Shown here: piece after piece, positions 8,541 to 15,801 of the stretch
How positions within the stretch are numbered: position 1 is the stretch's first letter
Layout: each line of letters opens with the position of its first letter
Assembly: GCA_002344005.1 (NCBI GenBank)
Contig: DDTD01000054.1
Coordinates: 1-17,131 of the forward strand
Direction: 5' to 3'
Length of the DNA stretch: 17,131 nt
Origin: Ignavibacteria bacterium UBA2373
GTDB taxonomy: Bacteria; Bacteroidota; Ignavibacteria; Kapaibacteriales; UBA961
Made by a program: the position numbers and the translations under genes
Notes under the pieces: model-generated
The model's database searches: none
What the model was told of the DNA's origin: nothing
The model's input: only the letters and a program-made list of their open reading frames with translations

Positions 8541-8876
8541 TTATGAAAAAGAGGGGGGACCGCGCACAGCAATGATGTGGCAGTAATTTGTGAACTCGGC
8601 TGAGAAAAGGAAAAAAGGAAAATCGAAACAATACTCTTCAGTCGCAACAGTGAGAGTATCGGCAACAAGAATATCTTTGGTAAAATGATGATAACACAGA
8701 GGACAATTTTCATCGCTGTGAGATGCACCGCTATCATCCTGTGATTCGGAATGGTGTTTATGCCATTCGGCAGCGTTCACCTTTGCATCGTGGGTATGCC
8801 ATGCATCAACCGTTATAGCCATCACAAATGACATCAGCGTCAGAACAGTCAGCATTGCTCTGCGTGCGGTCTGCAT
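8541..8876 (-). CDS. Small His/Cys-rich exported protein, DUF2946-like
   Basis: From the ATG at 8876 the product has 111 residues. It starts with a signal peptide (MQTARRAMLTVLTLMSFVMA, cleavage near residue 25) and continues with a histidine-rich mature part: WHTHD, WHKHHSES, SHSDENCPLCYHHF (a CPLC pair followed by HH). The C-terminal half carries a hydrophobic stretch (FDFPFFLFSAEF) and ends GPPSFS. The pattern resembles DUF2946-type periplasmic proteins and suggests binding of a soft or borderline metal such as Cu or Zn; the metal is not determined. A GTG at 8903 could add nine residues, but a -10-like TAGTAT lies one base before it, which would put the transcript start inside that extension. 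The His-tagged lipoprotein gene lies 185 bp downstream on the same strand. Confidence 0.65.
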   Translation of the reverse strand: MQTARRAMLTVLTLMSFVMAITVDAWHTHDAKVNAAEWHKHHSESQDDSGASHSDENCPLCYHHFTKDILVADTLTVATEEYCFDFPFFLFSAEFTNYCHIIAVRGPPSFS

Positions 8877-8904
8877 GCCATATATGTTGAAACGGTCAAT
8901 CACG

Positions 8905-8932
8905 ATACTACTATATTTTTACGTTTGAACAA
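8905..8932 (-). promoter_or_regulatory. Putative promoter of the small His/Cys-rich gene
   Basis: On the minus strand TTGTTC (8927-8932) and TAGTAT (8905-8910) are 16 nt apart. Transcription would begin near 8898, 22 nt before the ATG at 8876, which favours that start over the GTG at 8903. An inverted-repeat arm abuts the -35 box. Confidence 0.35.
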
Positions 8933-8933
8933 A

Positions 8934-8967
8934 TTGGTGACACTATTCTCAAACAATATGTCACCAA
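8934..8967. promoter_or_regulatory. Perfect 9-bp inverted repeat upstream of the His/Cys-rich gene, candidate regulator site
   Basis: TTGGTGACA (8934-8942) and TGTCACCAA (8959-8967) are exact inverted copies with a 16-nt spacer (25 nt centre to centre). The downstream arm directly abuts the putative -35 box. The U-tract needed for a terminator is absent in the useful direction, and the pgm terminator is a separate hairpin at 8973-9008, so a protein-binding site is the better reading. Confidence 0.4.
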
Positions 8968-8972
8968 AAAAA

Positions 8973-9008
8973 ACAGGCAGAACAGTAAAAATATACTGCT
9001 CTGCCTGT
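8973..9008 (-). terminator. Rho-independent terminator of the phosphohexomutase gene
   Basis: Arms 8973-8987 (ACAGGCAGAACAGTA) and 8994-9008 (TACTGCTCTGCCTGT) pair at 14 of 15 positions around an AAAATA loop. On the minus strand a run of seven T follows the stem. It sits 34 bp beyond the stop at 9042. Confidence 0.88.
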
Positions 9009-9041
9009 GTAATGTCGAATAACACAATGTTTTGATTGTAA

Positions 9042-10439
9042 TTATTGCATTTTTAGTGCTTCATCGAGTATTTCATTTACTTTACTCATGGATTCTGCTT
9101 CGGCATAAAAACGGATAAGAGGTTCAGTGCCGGATGCACGAATAAGCAGCCAGCCATTATCGAAAATGAATTTAAATCCGTCGAGTGTATTGGTTTCACG
9201 TACTTCAAAGCGTCCTATATGTGTTGGGTTTGTACGACAAGCCGCCAGAATTGCCTGTTTTTGCTTTTCGGAGACCGTCACATCACGGCGTGCATAGCGA
9301 TGATTTCCAAATTCTTTATCCAAATCATCACATAATTGCTTCAATGATTTTTTGCGAGTAGCTATCATTTCAAGCAACAGTAGTCCATTAAAGATACCGT
9401 CACGTTCAGGAATATGTACACAAGTGCCTAATCCGCCGGATTCTTCACCGCCGATAAGCACTTTTGTTTCATTCATAAGTTTAGCTGTATGCTTAAAGCC
9501 CACAGGAGTTTCAATAACTTCAATGCCATGTTTTTCGCAATATTTCGCCACCATCGAGGTTAAAGATACCGTTTTTACCACAGAGCCTTTTTTCTTTTTA
9601 TCTTCAAAGAGATATTGCATCAGCAACATAAAAATCCGATGTGAATCCACGAAATTTCCATCTTCGTCCACAGCTCCCAAACGGTCGGCATCACCGTCGG
9701 TGGCAAGCCCCACATCATACTTGCCGTCGCGTACAGTTTCGATTAATGGTCGTAAATTCTGCTGAATAGGTTCGGGATGATGTACTTCGCCGAACGATGG
9801 ATTATAGTCGCCGTGAATTTCTTTGACATCCGGTAAAATATGGTGCATTGTATCAATACCTGCGCCGTGCATCGGATCATAGACAATTCGCAAGCCGGCT
9901 TGTTGGATGGCTGTCAAATCAATTTTTTTGCGGATATAACGCAAATATGGTTCTTGAGCATCGAATAATCGAATGGTACGCTCTTCAATATATTCATCAA
10001 GTGATTTGAGTGATAATTCCATAGGCGAAGCGTACAATGCCGCCAATTGTTTTTCTATGTCCGCTATCTGTTCGGGATATGCCGGTCCGCCAAAATTTCC
10101 TTTGACCTTAAACCCATTATAAATGGGTGGATTATGGCTTGCCGTTATCACAATTCCCAAGGAACAGCCTTTTTGTTTTGTATGAAATGACACCTGTGGA
10201 GTAGAAGAGACTGATTGCGATAAATGCACCGTAATGCCCATACAGGCACAAATTCTTGCAGTTTCCTCCGCAAATTCTTTTGACAGAAAACGTGTGTCAT
10301 AGCCAATCACAACTGAAGGGCTCTCTTTGAATAATGATAAAACATAACGCGCCGTTGCAGTTGCCACAAGACGCAAATTATCGAAAGTATAATCTCGCGC
10401 TATGATGCCGCGCCAGCCATCTGTTCCAAAAACAATCAT
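9042..10439 (-). CDS. Phosphoglucomutase/phosphomannomutase (alpha-D-phosphohexomutase family)
   Basis: This enzyme interconverts hexose 1- and 6-phosphates, feeding nucleotide-sugar and polysaccharide synthesis. All four family motifs are present in the 465 residues: the phosphoserine loop TASHNPP with Ser101, the Mg-binding loop DGDAD at 248-252, the sugar-specificity loop GGEESGG at 330-336, and the phosphate-binding loop RASGTEP at 434-440. The N-terminus FGTDGWRG and the length are normal for bacterial members. GEESGG is compatible with either glucose or mannose phosphates, and phosphoglucosamine mutase is less likely given TASHNPP, so the exact substrate is left open. The gene is monocistronic, with its own terminator at 8973-9008, and is divergent from the DUF4249 gene. 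Confidence 0.93.
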   Translation of the reverse strand: MIVFGTDGWRGIIARDYTFDNLRLVATATARYVLSLFKESPSVVIGYDTRFLSKEFAEETARICACMGITVHLSQSVSSTPQVSFHTKQKGCSLGIVITASHNPPIYNGFKVKGNFGGPAYPEQIADIEKQLAALYASPMELSLKSLDEYIEERTIRLFDAQEPYLRYIRKKIDLTAIQQAGLRIVYDPMHGAGIDTMHHILPDVKEIHGDYNPSFGEVHHPEPIQQNLRPLIETVRDGKYDVGLATDGDADRLGAVDEDGNFVDSHRIFMLLMQYLFEDKKKKGSVVKTVSLTSMVAKYCEKHGIEVIETPVGFKHTAKLMNETKVLIGGEESGGLGTCVHIPERDGIFNGLLLLEMIATRKKSLKQLCDDLDKEFGNHRYARRDVTVSEKQKQAILAACRTNPTHIGRFEVRETNTLDGFKFIFDNGWLLIRASGTEPLIRFYAEAESMSKVNEILDEALKMQ

Positions 10440-10648
10440 ACTGTAAAAAGTGTATAATGAAAGAAAACATGATTGTAACTATTTGTATGTGATTCAGTTG
10501 AACCAAGTAAGAGCATATAGAGCAAAGTATAGAACAATGAAGCAATGCGCATATCTCACAGTCATTCTTCTCTAAGCTGATGAACAAAAATACCGAAAAA
10601 ATATATTGCCCTCACTTACTGTGAACACATTTTATCCGTTTCTCTTAG

Positions 10649-10656
10649 TATTTTTG
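10649..10656 (+). promoter_or_regulatory. Possible Bacteroidota-type -7 element for the DUF4249 gene
   Basis: TATTTTTG matches the TAnnTTTG -7 consensus of Bacteroidota primary sigma factors exactly and lies 43 nt before the ATG at 10700. A TTTG at -33 is not convincing, so support is weak. The rest of the 260-bp divergent gap shows no clear signal. Confidence 0.25.
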
Positions 10657-10699
10657 AGAAATAATCATATTTGCCGCACGCTAAAGTCTTGTATTATCC

Positions 10700-11587
10700 A
10701 TGAAAATGACAATATTCAATATAACAGCCATTTCACATTCTTTTCTGAGGATATGTCTGGGAATTGTATCGGTTGTGTTCTTAAGTTGTGAACAAGTTGT
10801 GGACAATACCGATTTACTCTATGTAGAGAAAATTGTTGTTGCAAGCTATGTGACCGCAGGCGACACCACAATTTCTGTGGATATTACGAAAACATTGCCT
10901 TTACAACAGATATACACAAGAGAGGCAGCAGTAATTCAGGATGCCGATGTTAGTATCACAACACCTTATGGACAAAAAAAATTAGTATATAACCCGCGAA
11001 CCACGAGATATGAAACACCGGTGAACATTATACAATCGGGAGAGCAATATTCTTTGGTCATTGAATGGCGCAATAAAAAAGTCACGGCATCCACACGTGT
11101 CCCTGAAATACCCTCTGTTCTTTCTACTGCAACGCAACGCAACTTCAACAGATTATCCTATCAATACGAATATAGATCAACCATCGAGTTTGTAAATAAC
11201 CCTCGTGCATGTATAGGGTTGATAAGGTCCCGTTGGGGAGCAACTCTACGCGACACCGCAAACTTGCGCAATTTATATGATGGTTCATACTATCCTGACT
11301 ATGTGCAAACGATATACAATCCATCGTCAGATAGGATTGTATATCAAAGAAAGGATTATGACTATTGGGCAGATCCATCATACGATATTTCTTATATCAT
11401 GATGCTTTTTGCTGCATACGATGCGCCGTTCCATGCACTGAATTTACGAGGTAATGAGTCGGGCAATGACGGTATTTTCGGCTCATCCGGCACAAACCCC
11501 CAATTTACCGTGAAAGGCGACGGCATAGGATTTTTTATTGGTGTTCAAGTCTTTCCATCAATTATTGTTATCCCAACAAAGTCTTAA
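10700..11587 (+). CDS. DUF4249-family lipoprotein
   Basis: The 295-residue product has a basic/hydrophobic N-terminus ending VVFLSC, so Cys30 is the likely lipidated residue (a loose lipobox). The next part, EQVVDNTDLLYVEKIVVASYVTAGDTT, and a following transthyretin-like beta region (VQDADVSIT-type strands near 78-90, YETPVNI, GEQYSLVIEW) fit DUF4249. The C-terminal KGDGIGFFIGVQ takes the place of the family's usual NxxxGxGxF motif. Members usually sit beside a TonB-dependent receptor in outer-membrane uptake or signalling clusters, but no receptor gene adjoins this one. The ATG at 10700 has no Shine-Dalgarno sequence, and a second ATG two codons later is equally possible. The length is at the short end of the family. 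Confidence 0.7.
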   Translation: MKMTIFNITAISHSFLRICLGIVSVVFLSCEQVVDNTDLLYVEKIVVASYVTAGDTTISVDITKTLPLQQIYTREAAVIQDADVSITTPYGQKKLVYNPRTTRYETPVNIIQSGEQYSLVIEWRNKKVTASTRVPEIPSVLSTATQRNFNRLSYQYEYRSTIEFVNNPRACIGLIRSRWGATLRDTANLRNLYDGSYYPDYVQTIYNPSSDRIVYQRKDYDYWADPSYDISYIMMLFAAYDAPFHALNLRGNESGNDGIFGSSGTNPQFTVKGDGIGFFIGVQVFPSIIVIPTKS

Positions 11588-11763
11588 ATTTTCTGACCCA
11601 TATCACTTCGGTCTCGAATCAGGAATGGCTTGCACCGGACAAAAAAACAGCCGCTTTTAAGTACTATCGGACAAATGTCATCGTCTATTTGTGCCAATGA
11701 TGTGTAAATTTGTACATTCAGATACACATAATCGAGTAAATATATCTTTACTTATCACCAATT

Positions 11764-11792
11764 TTGACTTGATACCTCTGTGCTTATATTGT
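11764..11792 (+). promoter_or_regulatory. Putative sigma70-type promoter of the TPR gene
   Basis: TTGACT (11764-11769) is followed after exactly 17 nt by TATTGT (11787-11792). This places the transcript start near 11799, about 27 nt before the ATG at 11826. It also argues against the longer in-frame start at 11691, which would be upstream of the promoter. Confidence 0.45.
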
Positions 11793-11825
11793 ATAGAGAA
11801 CATTTCATATAGAGAAAGACAATAC

Positions 11826-13253
11826 ATGAACAGCTATGGATTTGATGAAGGCGAGGACGAGCCCTCACCTCGCGATATGGATGAGCAATTACGCCGCTTC
11901 CGCCATGAACTTAGCGGTGGCAGCAAAAACTTCGATGGTTTTCATAATGCTCAAGCACTTGAAACACTTATCCCTTATTGTCTTGACAAACAATTATTCA
12001 ATGATGCTCTGACCTTTAGCACCGTTTTAATTGAGTATCAGCCCTTTTCGGCAGATGCTTGGCTTTGGCGCGGTGTTGCTCTTTCCAATTTGGAACGCTT
12101 CGATGAAGCAATGGAATCCTTTGACCGCGCAATGTCGCTTGACCCAACGGATAATGATATACAATTGCATCGTGCGGATGTCTTTGCTGAGCGCGGAGAA
12201 TATGAACGTGCTTGGCATATCTATGAAGAAATTCTGAGTACTCACGCAGACGATGAAGAAGCACTTTATGGCAAAGCTCTTTTATTGGGGCGCATGAACC
12301 GTATAGATGAAGCAATAGTTCTTTTGAAATATCTGCAAAAATCGGAGGAACGCAGCTTGGACGCTACCGCCGAACTTGCCTATTGCTATGACCAAAAGCA
12401 CGACTATGACAATGCCTTTGCTCTATACCAACAGTGTATAGATGAAGACCCCTTCGATGCGACGCATTGGTTCAATGCCGGCGTAGTGCTGTGCCATCAG
12501 CAACAATTTTACAAAGCCATTGACTATTATGATATGGCTGTTACGCTCAAGCCGGAATTTTCGGCAGCATGGTATAATTTGGGTAATTCCTATGGTACAC
12601 TCGGCAGATTGATTGAAGCTATTTATGCGTATGAACAAGCATTGGAATTTGAAAGAACCGATTTTGCCTTCTGGCATAATTTGGGATCAGCATATCATGA
12701 AACCAATCAATCGCAGAAAGCTGTAGAAGCATTTCATAATGCTTTAGCCATAGAACCACATCATTTTGAATCGCTCTATGGTCTTGCTGCCTCCTATGAT
12801 GGTATAGGAAAATCGGAAAAAGCCATTGAATATTATTTGCAAGCAGAATTGTTGCAACCACACGATAGCGATTTACTTTATGCTATTGCCGATGTCTATT
12901 ATTCGGCAAAAAACGTGGAACAAGCTTTAGCATATTATGAAAAAGCATTAAGAACAAATCCACGTGATCCTGATGGAATATTCGATTATGCCGCCACATT
13001 ATTTGATGAAGCAATGTATGGGGAAGCCGCATTATGGTTTGAAAAATTCATTGAATTACGCCCTGATAATTATGAAGGATATTATTTTTTAGCAAAGTGT
13101 TTATTATTGCTCGGTGATAAACAGACTCCCATAGATTTATTGCGAAAAGCTATCCATATCCATCCTGAACTGCGAACAGATTTACGTAAAGATATCAGTG
13201 GTTTACCTTTGTTCTTTTTGAATGAATCATTTTTTCGGAAAATTGAAGAATAA
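11826..13253 (+). CDS. Cytoplasmic protein built of twelve tetratricopeptide repeats
   Basis: From the ATG at 11826 the product has 475 residues with no signal peptide or membrane segment. An acidic N-terminus (FDEGEDEPSPRDMDEQL) precedes an uninterrupted TPR array from about residue 42 to 449. The loop residue that ends each unit recurs every 34 residues, usually as proline: P73, P107, P209, P243, P311, P345, P379, P413 and P447, with A141, E175 and R277 in the other slots. Consensus phrases such as AWLWRGVALSNLERFDEAME, AWYNLGNSYGTLGRLIEAI and FWHNLGSAYHETNQSQKAVE are clear. TPR arrays are protein-binding scaffolds; the partner is unknown. The gene leads a plus-strand group with the haloperoxidase-like gene (53 bp downstream) and the DUF2461 gene, and may be co-transcribed with them. 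Confidence 0.92.
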   Translation: MNSYGFDEGEDEPSPRDMDEQLRRFRHELSGGSKNFDGFHNAQALETLIPYCLDKQLFNDALTFSTVLIEYQPFSADAWLWRGVALSNLERFDEAMESFDRAMSLDPTDNDIQLHRADVFAERGEYERAWHIYEEILSTHADDEEALYGKALLLGRMNRIDEAIVLLKYLQKSEERSLDATAELAYCYDQKHDYDNAFALYQQCIDEDPFDATHWFNAGVVLCHQQQFYKAIDYYDMAVTLKPEFSAAWYNLGNSYGTLGRLIEAIYAYEQALEFERTDFAFWHNLGSAYHETNQSQKAVEAFHNALAIEPHHFESLYGLAASYDGIGKSEKAIEYYLQAELLQPHDSDLLYAIADVYYSAKNVEQALAYYEKALRTNPRDPDGIFDYAATLFDEAMYGEAALWFEKFIELRPDNYEGYYFLAKCLLLLGDKQTPIDLLRKAIHIHPELRTDLRKDISGLPLFFLNESFFRKIEE

Positions 13254-13306
13254 AATTTTGTTTAATTGTTTATTGTGATTATTTAGAGTATGTGAAAGGA
13301 AATTTC

Positions 13307-14629
13307 ATGAAAACGTTTCGTGTGACGGTGGTATTTGTATGGTGCATCATGGCTTTTTCAGCTATAAGTTATGGACAGAAATCTGACAATGGAGCACAAT
13401 ATATTCATGATTGGAATAGAATGATTACCGATATCATCATGAAAGACGGTTTTTCGCCACCTGTCATAAGCCGAATTTACAGCTATTGTAATATGGCTGC
13501 ATATCAAGCAGCGTATCATGGCTTTTCGGGCTACCGTTCTTTGGAAGGACAAATTAATGGTTTCCCTACTATGCCTCAGCCGGAATCAGGAAAAGAATAT
13601 AAATGGGAAATTTGTGCAGTGGAAGCATATCGTGCCGTTGTCAATAATTTATTATACCGCGCGAATTATTCCGACAGTTTATATGCCGCACATATTGCCC
13701 AATTAAGTGCACAGACTAATCCCGAAATCGTGGACAGATCAAAAAAATATGCTCAAGATATTGCTAAAGAATTACGTATTTGGTATAAAAATGACGGACA
13801 TATTCGCAATCAAGGGCGTTCACGGTATGTGTTTCCGCGTGGTGCCGGAAAATGGGAGCCAACACCACCCGCTTTTGCCGATCCATTAGATCCTTTTTTT
13901 AATACCATGCGACCTTTTACTATGGACTCTGCAAGTCAGTTCCGTGCCGCGCCGCCATTTCCATACAGTGAAGACCCCAAATCCTCATTTTATCAACAAA
14001 ATATTGAAGTCTATATTTTTGCAAAAACCCTTACAAAAGAACAAAAGGAAATTTCACTTTTTTGGGATTGTAACCCAATAAAAACATGGCATCAAGGACA
14101 TTTTGTTTTTAATACACAAATGATTTCGCCCGGCGGGCACTGGCTTAACATTGTCGGCATAGCAAGCCAAAAATTACAAAAATCCATGATGGAATCTTTG
14201 GAAGCATATACATTGGTATCCATTGGACTTTATGATGGTTTTTTATCTTGCTGGAATGAAAAATACGATTACAATTTAGTACGCCCTATTACTTTTATCC
14301 ATAAATTTATTGATCCTGACTGGGAGCCATTATTACAAACACCGCCATTTCCGGAACATACAAGCGGACACAGCACAATTTCTGCCATATCTGCGCAAAT
14401 ACTGACAAATCTCTATGGTAAAAATGTTTCATTTGATGATGATACTGAAGTGCGCTTTGGTTATCCCGTTCGCAGTTTTCCTTCATTCCTCGATGCAGCA
14501 CTTGAAGCATCCGTTAGTCGTATATGGGGTGGCATTCATTATCCGCTTGCCTGCAATGAAGGTAATCGTTTAGGAAAAATAATGGGTAATCATATCACAA
14601 AAAAAATTATTCTATCGGTAAAAAAATAA
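13307..14629 (+). CDS. Exported vanadium-dependent haloperoxidase-like / PAP2-superfamily protein
   Basis: The ATG at 13307 (440 aa) is chosen because AAGGA precedes it by 6 nt and it opens a signal peptide (MKTFRVTVVFVWCIMAFSAI, cleavage near SYGQ-K at 24). The C-terminal domain carries the whole vanadate/phosphate pocket with the spacing of vanadium chloroperoxidase: Lys319 and Arg326 seven apart in KYDYNLVRP, Ser353-Gly354-His355 in EHTSGHSTIS, and Arg405 and His411 six apart in SRIWGGIHYP. Members either oxidise halides with peroxide or act as acid phosphatases. The pocket cannot distinguish these, and the halide-site residues cannot be judged from sequence alone. The N-terminal helical region (about 30-250) with NMAAYQAAY fits the bacterial VHPO-like group. 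The expected location is the periplasm or outside the cell. Confidence 0.85.
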   Translation: MKTFRVTVVFVWCIMAFSAISYGQKSDNGAQYIHDWNRMITDIIMKDGFSPPVISRIYSYCNMAAYQAAYHGFSGYRSLEGQINGFPTMPQPESGKEYKWEICAVEAYRAVVNNLLYRANYSDSLYAAHIAQLSAQTNPEIVDRSKKYAQDIAKELRIWYKNDGHIRNQGRSRYVFPRGAGKWEPTPPAFADPLDPFFNTMRPFTMDSASQFRAAPPFPYSEDPKSSFYQQNIEVYIFAKTLTKEQKEISLFWDCNPIKTWHQGHFVFNTQMISPGGHWLNIVGIASQKLQKSMMESLEAYTLVSIGLYDGFLSCWNEKYDYNLVRPITFIHKFIDPDWEPLLQTPPFPEHTSGHSTISAISAQILTNLYGKNVSFDDDTEVRFGYPVRSFPSFLDAALEASVSRIWGGIHYPLACNEGNRLGKIMGNHITKKIILSVKK

Positions 14630-14672
14630 TAAATTCTGTACATTTCCTTATACATTGTTCTGATATGCAATT

Positions 14673-15371
14673 ATGATACATTCATATTTTAAGGGATTTT
14701 CACCCGATATACTTAAATTTTTGCAAGAACTTTCTGCCAATAATACCCGTGATTGGTTTGCTGAACATCGTGACCGCTATGACAGTAATGTACGCCTCCC
14801 CGCAAAACAACTTATTGCTACGATGGCGGATCGTTTTGATGAATTACATATTCATTATAAAGCCGATGATAAAACATCAATGTTCCGTATTCATCGGGAC
14901 ACACGTTTCAGTAAAGATAAATCACCATATAAAACTAATGTCGGGGTTTTTTTTCCATTTATAGGCACAAATACCACAGCTGGGAAACCTGTGGAAAGAC
15001 CGGGAATCTACTGTCATATTGAGCCCGGCAATTGCGCAATCGGCGGAGGAATCTATATGCCAACCTCCGACCAATTAAAAGCCATACGTGCACGCATTTA
15101 CAGTCACCATGAGGAATGGTATGAAATTATTCATTCTCGACAATTTACAACAATATTTGCTACCGGAATACATGGTGAATCGCTCAAAACTATGCCTCGC
15201 GGTTATGAGCTCAACCATGCTGCGTCTGAATATATACGCAAAAAACAATGGTATGTATGGGAAACATTCGATGAATCGGTGCTTTTTACCGAAGAAATTA
15301 TTGATATTTTGGAAGAAAAATCCATAGCATCATTAGCATTCCATGAATTTCTTAGTGGTGTGTACGATTAA
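14673..15371 (+). CDS. DUF2461 (TIGR02453-type) protein of unknown function
   Basis: The 232-residue protein is recognisable from its conserved blocks: YFKGFSPDILKFLQEL at 5-20, NNTRDWFAEHRDRYD at 23-37, and FRIHRDTRFSKDKSPYKTN at 71-89, followed by GVFFPF and a central PGIYCHIEPGNCAIGGGIY segment. No signal peptide or membrane segment is present, so it is cytoplasmic. The biochemical role of the family is unknown. It starts 43 bp after the haloperoxidase-like gene on the same strand, and no separate promoter stands out, so co-transcription is plausible. It is the last normal gene before the Rhs-derived region. Confidence 0.9.
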   Translation: MIHSYFKGFSPDILKFLQELSANNTRDWFAEHRDRYDSNVRLPAKQLIATMADRFDELHIHYKADDKTSMFRIHRDTRFSKDKSPYKTNVGVFFPFIGTNTTAGKPVERPGIYCHIEPGNCAIGGGIYMPTSDQLKAIRARIYSHHEEWYEIIHSRQFTTIFATGIHGESLKTMPRGYELNHAASEYIRKKQWYVWETFDESVLFTEEIIDILEEKSIASLAFHEFLSGVYD

Positions 15372-15438
15372 TCTGTAATATAATCACTCTACATTTTATA
15401 AAAATAATAGAATAAAAATATTATTCCAACAATATCGC

Positions 15439-15801
15439 ATGGAAAGTGATTCTATTCTCTATCAAATTAAAGGCGAAAAATTAAGTGCTGTAATATTTGT
15501 ACTTGACTATGTGCAATTGGATTTTGATGGGAAAAAGCTATCCTGTTACATTTTTCCGGATGTCCATATCAACTCGAAATTACTTCATTTTCCGGAGACA
15601 GGATATAGAGATTCACTCTGCCGATTATTAGGTAACAATGTTACATCAATTTCAATAATTAAAGCAGTAGGCATTACCATAAACTTTGACAGTGATTATA
15701 TACATTGCCCATTAAATAGATCCCAAATTGGTGAGGTTTTCTTTTTCACAGACGAATCCAACAATTGGGAATCATATACAGATGACTCGGCAGCTTTCTA
15801 A
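15439..15801 (+). CDS. Putative orphan immunity protein upstream of an Rhs scar
   Basis: A 120-residue soluble protein without signal or membrane segment, beginning MESDSILYQIKGEKLSAVIF. I do not recognise a named family. Small size, beta-rich acidic character and position directly before an Rhs core fragment are typical of polymorphic-toxin immunity genes. No toxin tip precedes it: the 67 bp after the DUF2461 gene contain no Rhs sequence, so its partner seems lost or it was delivered without one. The TAA stop at 15799-15801 lies inside the Rhs scar, read one frame off the Rhs frame, so the last residues (SAAF) are encoded by scar DNA and the native C-terminus was probably replaced. Function is inferred from context only. 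Confidence 0.6.
   Translation: MESDSILYQIKGEKLSAVIFVLDYVQLDFDGKKLSCYIFPDVHINSKLLHFPETGYRDSLCRLLGNNVTSISIIKAVGITINFDSDYIHCPLNRSQIGEVFFFTDESNNWESYTDDSAAF

Noticed and set aside
8543..8575. Ten-residue plus-strand ORF (MKKRGDRAQQ) with a good GGAGG in front
   Set aside because: It overlaps the 3' end of the minus-strand His/Cys-rich gene in antisense, has no promoter that I can see, and is too short to support.
9352..9765. 137-residue plus-strand ORF
   Set aside because: It lies wholly antisense within the phosphohexomutase gene, whose motifs are all intact; serine/proline-rich composition is typical of a shadow frame.
11588..11698. Frame-1 open stretch after the DUF4249 stop, reading SNQEWLAPDKKTAAFKYYRT, as a frameshifted C-terminus
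   Set aside because: It looks protein-like and a T6 run at 11530-11535 could slip, but the annotated C-terminus already has the family's final G-x-G-x-F-type motif and a natural end. Without homologs the extension cannot be supported.
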